This document shows, piece after piece, positions 21,553 to 26,680 of a DNA stretch of 26,680 nucleotides. Made by a program: the position numbers and the translations under genes. The number at the start of each line of letters is the position of its first letter. Position 1 is the first letter of the stretch. The notes under the pieces are model-generated. The model saw only the letters and a list, made by a program, of their open reading frames with translations, had not been told where the DNA came from and searched no databases. The stretch is from a virus: positions 1-26,680 of the IMG/VR virus record IMGVR_UViG_3300042691_010113; one strand, given 5' to 3'.

Positions 21553-21832
21553 AATCTATGGAACAGAATAAGCCGCCCCGCTCCACCTACATCAGCGTAC
21601 CTGTTGGAAACAAGTCGTTCGGAGGCTGCAGAGCGGCTTTGCGACCGGGGCAGGATTCGAACCTGCATCGCCGTTTTTACCTCAGCATCTCCTTTTTAAA
21701 GGATACGTTCTACCAATTCACGCTCCCGGTCAGTTGCCTTTAATCCGCTGAAGGCTAACAGCCGCACCTTACGATGTGCGCCCGGGATTTCGCAGCTTGC
21801 TGTTCCGGGGGTTACGTTCCGCTCGTCAGCGG
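21553..21832. other. gene-free structured block around the tRNA
   Basis: No convincing ORF is seen here. Besides the tRNA, the 70 bases at 21570-21639 are closed by AAGCCGC/GCGGCTT and hold a 6-pair hairpin (CTTGTT-TCC-AACAGG). The 100 bases at 21733-21832 hold several hairpins (CCGCT-GACG-AGCGG right after the upstream stop; CGCAC...GTGCG; CAG-CTTG-CTG within CCCGG...CCGGG). No second tRNA passes inspection, since no T-arm motif is present. It may be ncRNA or decayed tRNAs. Confidence 0.45.
21642..21731 (-). tRNA. tRNA, leucine-type (UAA anticodon), slightly degenerate
   Basis: A 90-base type II tRNA. Acceptor stem GACCGGG (5') pairs perfectly with CCCGGTC. The T arm GCAGG-TTCGAAT-CCTGC is canonical. 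The D loop contains AATTGGTAGA, as in leucine tRNAs, but the D stem is only 3 pairs. A long variable arm GCTG...CGGC has four pairs. The anticodon loop is TTTAAAAA, which reads UAA if counted from the 5' side, but has eight bases rather than seven, and the stem TATCC/GGAGA has one A-G mismatch. The discriminator is G, not the A usual for leucine. CCA is not encoded. A working phage tRNA, a frameshift-type tRNA or a decaying copy are all possible. Confidence 0.7.
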
Positions 21833-22039
21833 CTAATCTTCTTCTTCGACCAACTCCGGGCCATCCTCCATCCCATCGCGATAAATGAGTTTTAGTTCCC
21901 GTGGCTCGTAGCACATCTGCCCGTTTCCGACCCATACCCATACGCGGTTTTGCAGGTCGTTGATTTTGGCAACTCTGCCTTGTATGCCGAAGGTGTCCTC
22001 TACAAGGTCTGCCACTTTGAAATAGCGTGAGTTGTTCAT
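21833..22039 (-). CDS. small hypothetical protein
   Basis: A 68-residue protein starting at ATG 22039. The sequence MNNSRYFKVADLVEDTFGIQ, then GRVAKINDLQNRVWVWVGNG, looks like a small beta barrel (KOW- or SH3-like) and ends with an acidic tail (MEDGPELVEEED). Such small barrels often bind RNA or RNA polymerase, but this is only a fold impression. Its ATG overlaps the end of the upstream gene by four bases, and a hairpin follows its stop directly. Confidence 0.6.
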   Translation of the reverse strand: MNNSRYFKVADLVEDTFGIQGRVAKINDLQNRVWVWVGNGQMCYEPRELKLIYRDGMEDGPELVEEED

Positions 22040-22482
22040 AAGCCTTTCAATGCAATTATATCCGCGCCCGGGGTGTATGTAGCACCCTCTAAAAGTTCCC
22101 CGTCTTCGCTGACCATTGCCGCGCCGAACTTTGCCGCTGCCTGCGCTGCCGCCTTCGCGCGTTCCTCAATGGATTGTAAGGTTGCCTTTGCTTCGTTCCA
22201 CGCCTGCACGCCTTTGAAATCCCAACGCCCTGCGCCGGACTTCTTTTCGATTGTTGCTCCAAAGTAGCTGAATGTTTTTTCGTGCCAATGCCCCGCTTGG
22301 TCAATAGCATAGGGCTTGACCTCATCTTTGAGGCTGTCAAGCATTTTGCTAATGCGGTTCAGGGTGATGTAGGTGGCCAGCGCGTCAATGCTTCCTTCGC
22401 GCCATGCGTTGCCCAGTTCTTCGATCCGCTCCATTACGGGCAGGCCGTGGGCAAAGTGTTCTAATTGTTCTGTGTTATTCAT
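22036..22482 (-). CDS. hypothetical coiled-coil protein
   Basis: A 148-residue protein. The N-terminal half is helical (SIDALATYITLNRISKMLDS). A middle segment FSYFGATIEKKSGAGRWDFK and an alanine-rich helix (ERAKAAAQAAAKFG) follow, then an end TYTPGADIIALKGL. Similar proteins with a KxGAGRxDF segment occur in Bacteroidota phages without known function. It follows a 45-residue gene by four bases and overlaps the next gene by four. I do not recognise an enzyme or binding motif. Confidence 0.65.
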   Translation of the reverse strand: MNNTEQLEHFAHGLPVMERIEELGNAWREGSIDALATYITLNRISKMLDSLKDEVKPYAIDQAGHWHEKTFSYFGATIEKKSGAGRWDFKGVQAWNEAKATLQSIEERAKAAAQAAAKFGAAMVSEDGELLEGATYTPGADIIALKGL

Positions 22483-22486
22483 GGTG

Positions 22487-22624
22487 TTAAATGATGTTTA
22501 TGGTGAATCTGCGTCCTGTGATGTTGCTGCGTATTTCCACGCGGCCCAATCCAAAATCGGTCAAACATTCAACGCGGCCATCAAGAATGTGTCGCTGAAG
22601 TGTGGTGGCTTTAATTGTTCTCAT
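22487..22624 (-). CDS. 45-residue hypothetical protein
   Basis: MRTIKATTLQRHILDGRVEC followed by LTDFGLGRVEIRSNITGRRF and TINII: a short protein with a strand-rich end. The start is ATG 22624; a longer GTG frame is rejected because the promoter elements lie inside it. It is the first gene of a three-gene leftward unit with its own promoter. No family is recognised. Confidence 0.55.
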   Translation of the reverse strand: MRTIKATTLQRHILDGRVECLTDFGLGRVEIRSNITGRRFTINII

Positions 22625-22644
22625 TGTTTCGTTGTTTGGTATTG

Positions 22645-22678
22645 CAAATATATCATTTGTACACAATACCAAGCAACT
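22645..22678 (-). promoter_or_regulatory. Bacteroidota-type promoter (-33 AGTTG, -7 TATATTTG)
   Basis: On the minus strand AGTTG (22674-22678) and TATATTTG (22645-22652) are separated by 21 bases. This is close to the TTTG / TAnnTTTG consensus with the right spacing. Transcription would start about seven bases downstream and give a leader of about 15 bases before ATG 22624. It is the best host-type promoter in the window. Confidence 0.65.
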
Positions 22679-22686
22679 ATGCACAA

Positions 22687-23712
22687 TTATTTTTTCACAA
22701 GTACTTCAGTCAGCACCGCTATGCGGTCAAGATTCACCTTGTGCAGGTCGCCGTTCTTCTCCAGGTAGGCTGCGTTGGGCCTGCCGTCCAACTTGCCTTC
22801 GTACGCCTCATAAAGCCTCGCCTTCCATTCTTTCACGCCCGATGCCGTGTAAACGCCCGCGCTGGGGTGGTCATGGTACGGCCCGAAGTCTGAAGCAATG
22901 ACAGGCAGCGAATAGCACCCAGCCTCTTTCACCTTTAAATCAGACTTGCAGTTGTTGAACTGCGAACCCACCAACGGCGCCAGCACCACATCAATCCGCG
23001 AAAGGTAAATGCCGTATTGCGATGGGTGAACCCCAGGGCGAAGTTTAAGCCAGTCAGGATGCCCGACGGGCGCAACATCGTTGCCTACCGCCTGCCATTC
23101 CGGATCCTTTTCATCATATCCGCAAATGTTGTACTCGCTTTCCGTTTCCTCGCAGAACTCCCGCACTGCCTGACTGATTGTGAACAGGTCATACCGATGC
23201 GACCTGCTGCCAACAAAGCCCACGCGGAACTTATCGCTCGGCTGCTTTTCCTGATTCCATTGCAACTCTGTGAGGTTCAGGGCATTAGGAATAGTGTAAA
23301 CGTTGCGGTTCACTTTGTACACCTGTTCCCGCAATCGGTCATTCTCGCAGATAACCGCGTCTGCGTGGTACAATGCCGCCTGAACTTTAGCCGATAGCCC
23401 ACGGCGTTTCCACTCATCCACAGCAGGGTTATAGCGGTTTAACATCCAGTAATCGTCAATATCAACTATAAACGGTATGCCTCGGGTATTGAGTATCTGA
23501 ATAATCTGCTCCTGTGGTTCGGCAAGTGTGCCGTTCCATATTACAAGGTCATATTTATCAAGGTCTGGCAGCGGGCGGTAGTTGCCCTGCTCATCTCGTG
23601 GTGTCCAGATGTCTATCTGCGCGAAGCCGCGTATCTGCAAGTCATGGAGTGGTGCGTATAAGCGGTGGTAAGAAATACCGCTCATGCCGTTGAGTATGCC
23701 TAAAATGTTCAT
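22687..23712 (-). CDS. glycosyltransferase, GT4-like
   Basis: A 341-residue GT-B fold protein. The N-terminal domain (MNILGILNGMSGISYHRLYA, YDLVIWNGT, PFIVDIDDYWML) is like the acceptor-binding domain. The C-terminal domain begins near KFRVGFVGSRSHRYD and carries SDLKVKEAGCYSLPVIASDF, the GT4 nucleotide-sugar signature with the conserved glutamate. It would move a sugar from a nucleotide-sugar donor to a phage or host glycan, protein or DNA. It lacks a membrane segment, so it is cytoplasmic. It overlaps the next gene by four bases. With the GT9-like protein and the methyltransferase upstream it makes a glycan-modifying set. Confidence 0.85.
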   Translation of the reverse strand: MNILGILNGMSGISYHRLYAPLHDLQIRGFAQIDIWTPRDEQGNYRPLPDLDKYDLVIWNGTLAEPQEQIIQILNTRGIPFIVDIDDYWMLNRYNPAVDEWKRRGLSAKVQAALYHADAVICENDRLREQVYKVNRNVYTIPNALNLTELQWNQEKQPSDKFRVGFVGSRSHRYDLFTISQAVREFCEETESEYNICGYDEKDPEWQAVGNDVAPVGHPDWLKLRPGVHPSQYGIYLSRIDVVLAPLVGSQFNNCKSDLKVKEAGCYSLPVIASDFGPYHDHPSAGVYTASGVKEWKARLYEAYEGKLDGRPNAAYLEKNGDLHKVNLDRIAVLTEVLVKK

Positions 23713-24062
23713 GTTAGTTTTCCTTTGAAGTGTTCAATCAGCCGCTCCATGTGGTGTTCATAGAATGACGCAAAAGAGCCGAACCCTTGTGCATCCTGCT
23801 CATAGTTGCGATACAACACCGCGCGAAGCCGGGAACCGGGTGTTTTGCCGCCTGCCTCTGGGTCTGCCTTTAGCTGGTCGAGTAGCTGTTCTTCTTCGCC
23901 GCTGAAGTATTCAGGCTTGATGGCAACGTATGCGAGTTGGTGATTTAACGTCAGCAGGGCCGCCGCTTTATCCACGGGCAGTTCCTGAGTGCCTAATGTG
24001 ACCTTCCACGTCCTGTCCTTGCGCGTGGTTACGCCTTCAATGGTCGCCGGGAGTATTATCAT
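23709..24062 (-). CDS. conserved hypothetical phage protein
   Basis: A 117-residue protein from ATG 24062 (MIILPATIEGVTTRKDRTWK). Its N-terminal half is strand-rich (TLGTQELPVDKAAALLTLNH) and its C-terminal half is helical (KTPGSRLRAVLYRNYEQD, FYEHHMERLIEHFKGKLT). The pattern IEGVxTRKDRTxK, then KxPxxRLRAVLYxxxEQ, recurs in Bacteroidota phages near replication or recombination genes with no known role. It overlaps the DUF3310 gene by 26 bases. Confidence 0.7.
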   Translation of the reverse strand: MIILPATIEGVTTRKDRTWKVTLGTQELPVDKAAALLTLNHQLAYVAIKPEYFSGEEEQLLDQLKADPEAGGKTPGSRLRAVLYRNYEQDAQGFGSFASFYEHHMERLIEHFKGKLT

Positions 24063-24252
24063 CAATTAACCAATTAAGGTAAACGCGGGCTTTCTCCAAG
24101 TCCTGCACACCGCCTTTTTTCTCATAACGCCAAAGGTACTTCATGATGTTCCCTTTTAGGTAGCCGCGATAGCCTACCGGCGAAAGGCTGGCTTTAATTG
24201 CCGCGATGCACTCAACCTCGCCTTTGTAATGGTCAGGATCGTGCGCACTCAT
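24037..24252 (-). CDS. DUF3310 family protein
   Basis: A 71-residue protein with the DUF3310 pattern: HYKGEVECIAAI at the start and GNIMKYLWRYEKKGGVQDLE, then KARVYLNWL. This family is common in tailed phages, sometimes labelled nucleotide-kinase-like or SaV-like, but its biochemical role is not established. It overlaps the small terminase gene by four bases. Confidence 0.85.
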   Translation of the reverse strand: MSAHDPDHYKGEVECIAAIKASLSPVGYRGYLKGNIMKYLWRYEKKGGVQDLEKARVYLNWLIDDNTPGDH

Positions 24253-24647
24253 GAGGTCAGGTTCATGGTAACGGTGATTTCGCCTTCATGCTCGATGGTT
24301 GTTTTATCCTTCCACCCGTGGTTACACTTCAGGTCGAAGATTAAACCCGTGGTGTTCCCGTTGCCTTGCAGCAGGTGATACGCTTTGCGCTGTGCGATTG
24401 TTTCCTTGATGGTTTTTATAGTCGCAAAAAATTCTTCTTTCTCTTCCATCAGTCGGAGCGTTTCAGTAACGATTTTCAACTGATAGCAGAAATCCCCGAG
24501 CGTTGGGATGATAGGCCACGGCACGGTGGTAAGGCTGCCTTTGTTATTCAGCACTTCCTTAGTGGCATTGTCGCAGCGTTCAATGTATTCATCAAAAGCC
24601 GTTTGCAACTGCTCAGGCGTTTCAATTTTTATCGGTCTTCCTCTCAT
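24249..24647 (-). CDS. terS: terminase small subunit / DNA packaging protein
   Basis: A 132-residue protein starting MRGRPIKIETPEQLQTAFDE, with the region TLGDFCYQLKIVTETLRLME and an HLLQGNGNTTGLIFDLKCNH segment ending GWKDKTT. This order (GRPxKxxTPEEL start, helix-turn-helix-like centre, GLIFxLKxxxGWxDK end) is that of the gp3-type DNA packaging family, which recognises the phage genome end and loads the large subunit. It is 14 kb from the large subunit gene and on the other strand. It overlaps the HNH gene by 26 bases, a frequent pairing at packaging sites. Confidence 0.85.
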   Translation of the reverse strand: MRGRPIKIETPEQLQTAFDEYIERCDNATKEVLNNKGSLTTVPWPIIPTLGDFCYQLKIVTETLRLMEEKEEFFATIKTIKETIAQRKAYHLLQGNGNTTGLIFDLKCNHGWKDKTTIEHEGEITVTMNLTS

Positions 24648-24894
24648 GTAGTTTGGTGTTTACGATTTGTCTAAGATATTCCTTTGACAATCCCGTGCCA
24701 AAGTCAGCCTGATGATGGCAGCTTCTGCACAGGGCGATAAGGTTTTCTGGTGTGTCCCGTAGTTTGCTCCCGCCCATCCCCCGAGCCTGTATGTGGTGGA
24801 TGTCCACGGCCTGCGCTCCGCAGACTTCGCAGGGGATGAAATCGGTCGGGGTGAGGTTGCGTGCTTCAAGGTAAATGCGCTTGTACGGTTTCAC
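24622..24894 (-). CDS. HNH endonuclease
   Basis: A 90-residue nuclease: C22-x-x-C25, the HH of the ββα-Me motif at 33-34 (DIHHIQARG), N51 (PENLIALC) and the second zinc pair C56-x-x-C59, with H60-H61 following. HNH proteins beside terminase genes help DNA packaging in several phages (as in HK97), nicking at or near cos. The GTG start (24894) overlaps the stop of the upstream methyltransferase by four bases (GTGA). It overlaps the small terminase gene, supporting a packaging role over a homing role. Confidence 0.85.
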   Translation of the reverse strand: MKPYKRIYLEARNLTPTDFIPCEVCGAQAVDIHHIQARGMGGSKLRDTPENLIALCRSCHHQADFGTGLSKEYLRQIVNTKLHERKTDKN

Positions 24895-25541
24895 TTAACC
24901 AGATATTGAGCCGCCCACCTGTGCTGCCCGTTATCGGTTGCCTCCGCTATCAATTCTATCTTAGCGTCAATAACCTTAGCCGCAACAGCGATGGTGTCCT
25001 TCAGCCCCTGAATAGTTGGCATGAAGTAGTTAGTTTCGTCACCGTCATGAGTGGCAGGGTTAAAGCGCACGTTGTTCCCCATCGCGCCTGCCTGATTTAC
25101 CGCTGATTCAATACACATGATGCCGCCCGGAGCGGTTAGCCATAATGCGTTAAGGATGCCCTGCACAGGGTTGTAAAGATGGTAAACAACCCCATAGAAC
25201 AGCACCACATCTGAAGGCAGGGCCGTGTATGGTTTGTTAAAGTCAATGTTATGCCCGGCAAAGTACTTAAACTTAAAGGTTTGCGCGATATGCTCAGCCG
25301 TTTCCCGCTTGTTGTAGTCGAGGGCAATCACACTCTTTGCGCCGTTCTTCTTCGCCCGTGCGCTCCAATACCCGTCAAAAGTACCAATGTCAAGTACGGT
25401 TTTGCCTTTTACGTCCGGGAATAGATAGCGGTCGCCTGTTGCCGTGTCGTAATCGTGAACCCCTGCGGTCTTCGTGCCGTCAGGAAGTTGTATCGTGTGC
25501 CACCATGTCAGGGGCAAAGGGTCAAATGTGTATTTACTCAT
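24891..25541 (-). CDS. class I SAM methyltransferase, CmoB-like
   Basis: A 216-residue protein. WWHTIQLPDGTKTAGVHDYD resembles the N-terminal lead of CmoB-type (DUF1698) enzymes. VLDIGTFDGYWSARA is the SAM-binding motif I, ALDYNKRE the motif II acidic residue, VLFYGVVYHLYNPVQGIL the family motif with a conserved YHL, and FMPTIQGLKD the NxYFxPT region. True CmoB carboxymethylates tRNA uridine 34; shorter relatives sit in polysaccharide gene sets as O-methyltransferases. Lying between a GT9-like and a GT4-like gene, a role in glycan methylation is more likely, but a tRNA role next to the phage tRNA is not excluded. It overlaps both neighbours by four bases. Confidence 0.8.
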   Translation of the reverse strand: MSKYTFDPLPLTWWHTIQLPDGTKTAGVHDYDTATGDRYLFPDVKGKTVLDIGTFDGYWSARAKKNGAKSVIALDYNKRETAEHIAQTFKFKYFAGHNIDFNKPYTALPSDVVLFYGVVYHLYNPVQGILNALWLTAPGGIMCIESAVNQAGAMGNNVRFNPATHDGDETNYFMPTIQGLKDTIAVAAKVIDAKIELIAEATDNGQHRWAAQYLVK

Positions 25542-26323
25542 GACGGGTTTATTACAATGGGGTTTTCTTGTTTTTGTTCCATGCGGGCCAATCTGTCAAC
25601 GTGCCACTTCATGTTTGCGTTGTTGTACACCACGCCCCAGTTTTCACCGGTGCTTACCACGTTAGGGCAGTATGGCGAAAGTTCCAAAACTCGGGGCAGG
25701 TCGAATATCTCCGAAACGGCAAAGGGTGAAGATTGGTTTCCAAAGTGCATTAGCCCGTTAGCTATGACTTGTGCCATTTGCAGGAAATCGGGAGTTTCAA
25801 TGTGTTGCGCTTTCGGGCAAACCTTGGCGAACTTTTCAAACTCCTGCTGCACACCGATGAAAAACACATCGTACGGCTGTTCCTGTAACATTGCCCACTT
25901 TGCATCCCCTCCCGCCGCGTTGTTCCTGTACCGCTCCGAAAGGTTCACGGTGATGTAGCCATTGTTCAGACGATTGATGCGAAAGGCAGGCCCGGGCAAT
26001 AACTCAGGGTAAACCGAAAGAATCCAACGCCTGATGTCGTATGCAGAAAGGTTAATGCGCTGCTCCCTGAATAGGTCGAGATTGTAGTCAACTTTTTCAC
26101 CGTGCCACAATTCACACTTTATGCCGCAATACTCCACCAATGGCTTTAGCATTTCGCACATGGCCTCGTTAAGCATCACGCCGCCTCCCGGATGGGTCAA
26201 ACCCGCTGCGTATTGTGCAGGTCGGTCAGGGTTCAAGTACAGAGTGCCGCCGCCGTTTGCCCGGATGGTTGGCAGCATATAAATCACGTCACCCGCGTTG
26301 CCGCTGTGTAGGTAGGTCTTCAT
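25538..26323 (-). CDS. GT9-like glycosyltransferase
   Basis: A 261-residue protein with a heptosyltransferase-like GT-B layout. The N-terminal SGNAGDVIYMLPTIRANGGG matches the GDIIxxLPxxR start of the family. FFIGVQQEFEKFAKVCPKA and DFLQMAQVIANGLMHFGNQS, then SPFAVSEIFDLPRVL, match its C-terminal donor site. It would add a sugar to a glycan, possibly on the host envelope or the virion. It is shorter than bacterial heptosyltransferases (about 320-350 residues), with the middle reduced. It starts four bases into the upstream gene. Confidence 0.8.
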   Translation of the reverse strand: MKTYLHSGNAGDVIYMLPTIRANGGGTLYLNPDRPAQYAAGLTHPGGGVMLNEAMCEMLKPLVEYCGIKCELWHGEKVDYNLDLFREQRINLSAYDIRRWILSVYPELLPGPAFRINRLNNGYITVNLSERYRNNAAGGDAKWAMLQEQPYDVFFIGVQQEFEKFAKVCPKAQHIETPDFLQMAQVIANGLMHFGNQSSPFAVSEIFDLPRVLELSPYCPNVVSTGENWGVVYNNANMKWHVDRLARMEQKQENPIVINPS

Positions 26324-26523
26324 CCGTTGTATAGGTTTTCGAGTTGCCTCATTGCTTCAATCTTACACGATGGGCAGTTGTTCAGCGTGCGCCCCAACAG
26401 AACGTAAGCCAACTTTTCAATTATCGCTGTTTCTGCCCCGTCAAAAGTCCACACAAGGTTGCGTTTGTACCCTTTCCATTTTGGAAATAGTTGCTCAAAT
26501 TGCGCTTTTTGCTCCGGTGTCAT
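26320..26523 (-). CDS. small hypothetical protein with a CPSC motif
   Basis: A 67-residue helical protein. A C-P-S-C pair near its C-terminus (LNNCPSCKIEAMRQLENL) could bind zinc with partners elsewhere or act in redox, although only two cysteines are present. It overlaps the GT9-like gene by four bases and the next gene upstream by four (ATGA). Such small proteins appear beside GT genes in Bacteroidota phages; no function is assigned. Confidence 0.65.
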   Translation of the reverse strand: MTPEQKAQFEQLFPKWKGYKRNLVWTFDGAETAIIEKLAYVLLGRTLNNCPSCKIEAMRQLENLYNG

Positions 26524-26680
26524 ACGATAAAGTGTGGTGGTTCGTTGCGTCCTGTTTCTGCCCTGTGGCGGGTTTCTGCCCGAAATTGCGAAATAGCTTC
26601 CAGGTAGTTCGGCGAAAAGTTCTGAAAATAATCACCGCCCTTCGTCCAATGAATGTCAAACGGTGTGCGTGTTTCCGTCC
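26520..26680 (-). CDS. C-terminal end of a gene that continues beyond the window
   Basis: The frame ending at TGA 26520-26522 is open to the right edge and reads TETRTPFDIHWTKGGDYFQN, then FSPNYLEAISQFRAETRH and a tail ending HFIV. About 52 residues are visible. The stop overlaps the next start (ATGA), as for the other genes in this run. It is too short to assign. Confidence 0.6.
   Translation of the reverse strand, partial: TETRTPFDIHWTKGGDYFQNFSPNYLEAISQFRAETRHRAETGRNEPPHFIV

Noticed and set aside
21570-21639. A second tRNA next to the tRNA at 21642-21731
   Set aside because: It has a 7-pair closing stem and about the right length, but no GG-bearing D loop and no TTCRA T loop.
21642-21731. 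The tRNA as a phage attachment site (att)
   Set aside because: No integrase, no repeated half-tRNA and no host gene is visible.
1-26680. CRISPR arrays, insertion sequences and rRNA genes
   Set aside because: I saw no regularly spaced repeats, transposase motif or rRNA-like sequence on either strand.

Overview
The window is part of the genome of a tailed double-stranded DNA phage (or a prophage with no host DNA in view). The host is most likely in the Bacteroidota: two leftward genes have a TATATTTG element just upstream, matching that phylum's TAnnTTTG -7 promoter box; the portal, connector, tail-fibre and tail-tip proteins look like those of siphovirus-like Bacteroidota phages; and clear Shine-Dalgarno sites are scarce. 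Base composition is near half GC. No integrase, repressor, replication gene or bacterial flank is visible, so lifestyle cannot be decided.

Layout, left to right. 1-2450 (-): lysis end, with a holin, a small basic protein, an M15 peptidase endolysin, a calcineurin-like phosphoesterase, a small acidic protein and the start of a small lipoprotein. 2449-8539 (-): an adsorption and head-neck run, transcribed leftward as a beta-rich protein, portal, connector, a tiny ORF, a neck or tail protein, a large tail fibre and a small protein. 8583-11683 (+): the only rightward block, holding a tail assembly chaperone made by apparent -1 frameshifting, the terminase large subunit, a DNA methyltransferase and a small sigma-like protein. 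11680-12438 (-): a PAPS-reductase-family PP-loop protein. 12515-21463 (-): two tail-tip proteins, tape measure, a gp10-like protein, a protease fused to a probable scaffold, the major capsid protein and the major tail protein, with terminators around the last two. 21553-21832: a gene-free block with a leucine-type tRNA and other foldable RNA. 21833-26680 (-): small proteins, a GT4-type glycosyltransferase, a DUF3310 protein, the terminase small subunit, an HNH nuclease, a CmoB-like methyltransferase, a GT9-like glycosyltransferase and two small or partial genes.

Most genes overlap by 1-4 bases, so translation is probably coupled within long transcripts. A 26-bp element containing dyad symmetry occurs three times, each 4-5 bases before the ATG of a leftward late gene (21463, 15367, 8539). 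It probably marks the heads of the tail, head and portal-fibre-lysis transcripts. The sigma-like protein at 11192-11683 is a possible partner for it.

The most noteworthy points are this three-copy element, the frameshift chaperone placed away from the tail genes, the tRNA with an eight-base anticodon loop in a structured RNA block, a glycan-modifying gene set beside the packaging genes, and an AT-rich mosaic segment inside the methyltransferase gene.
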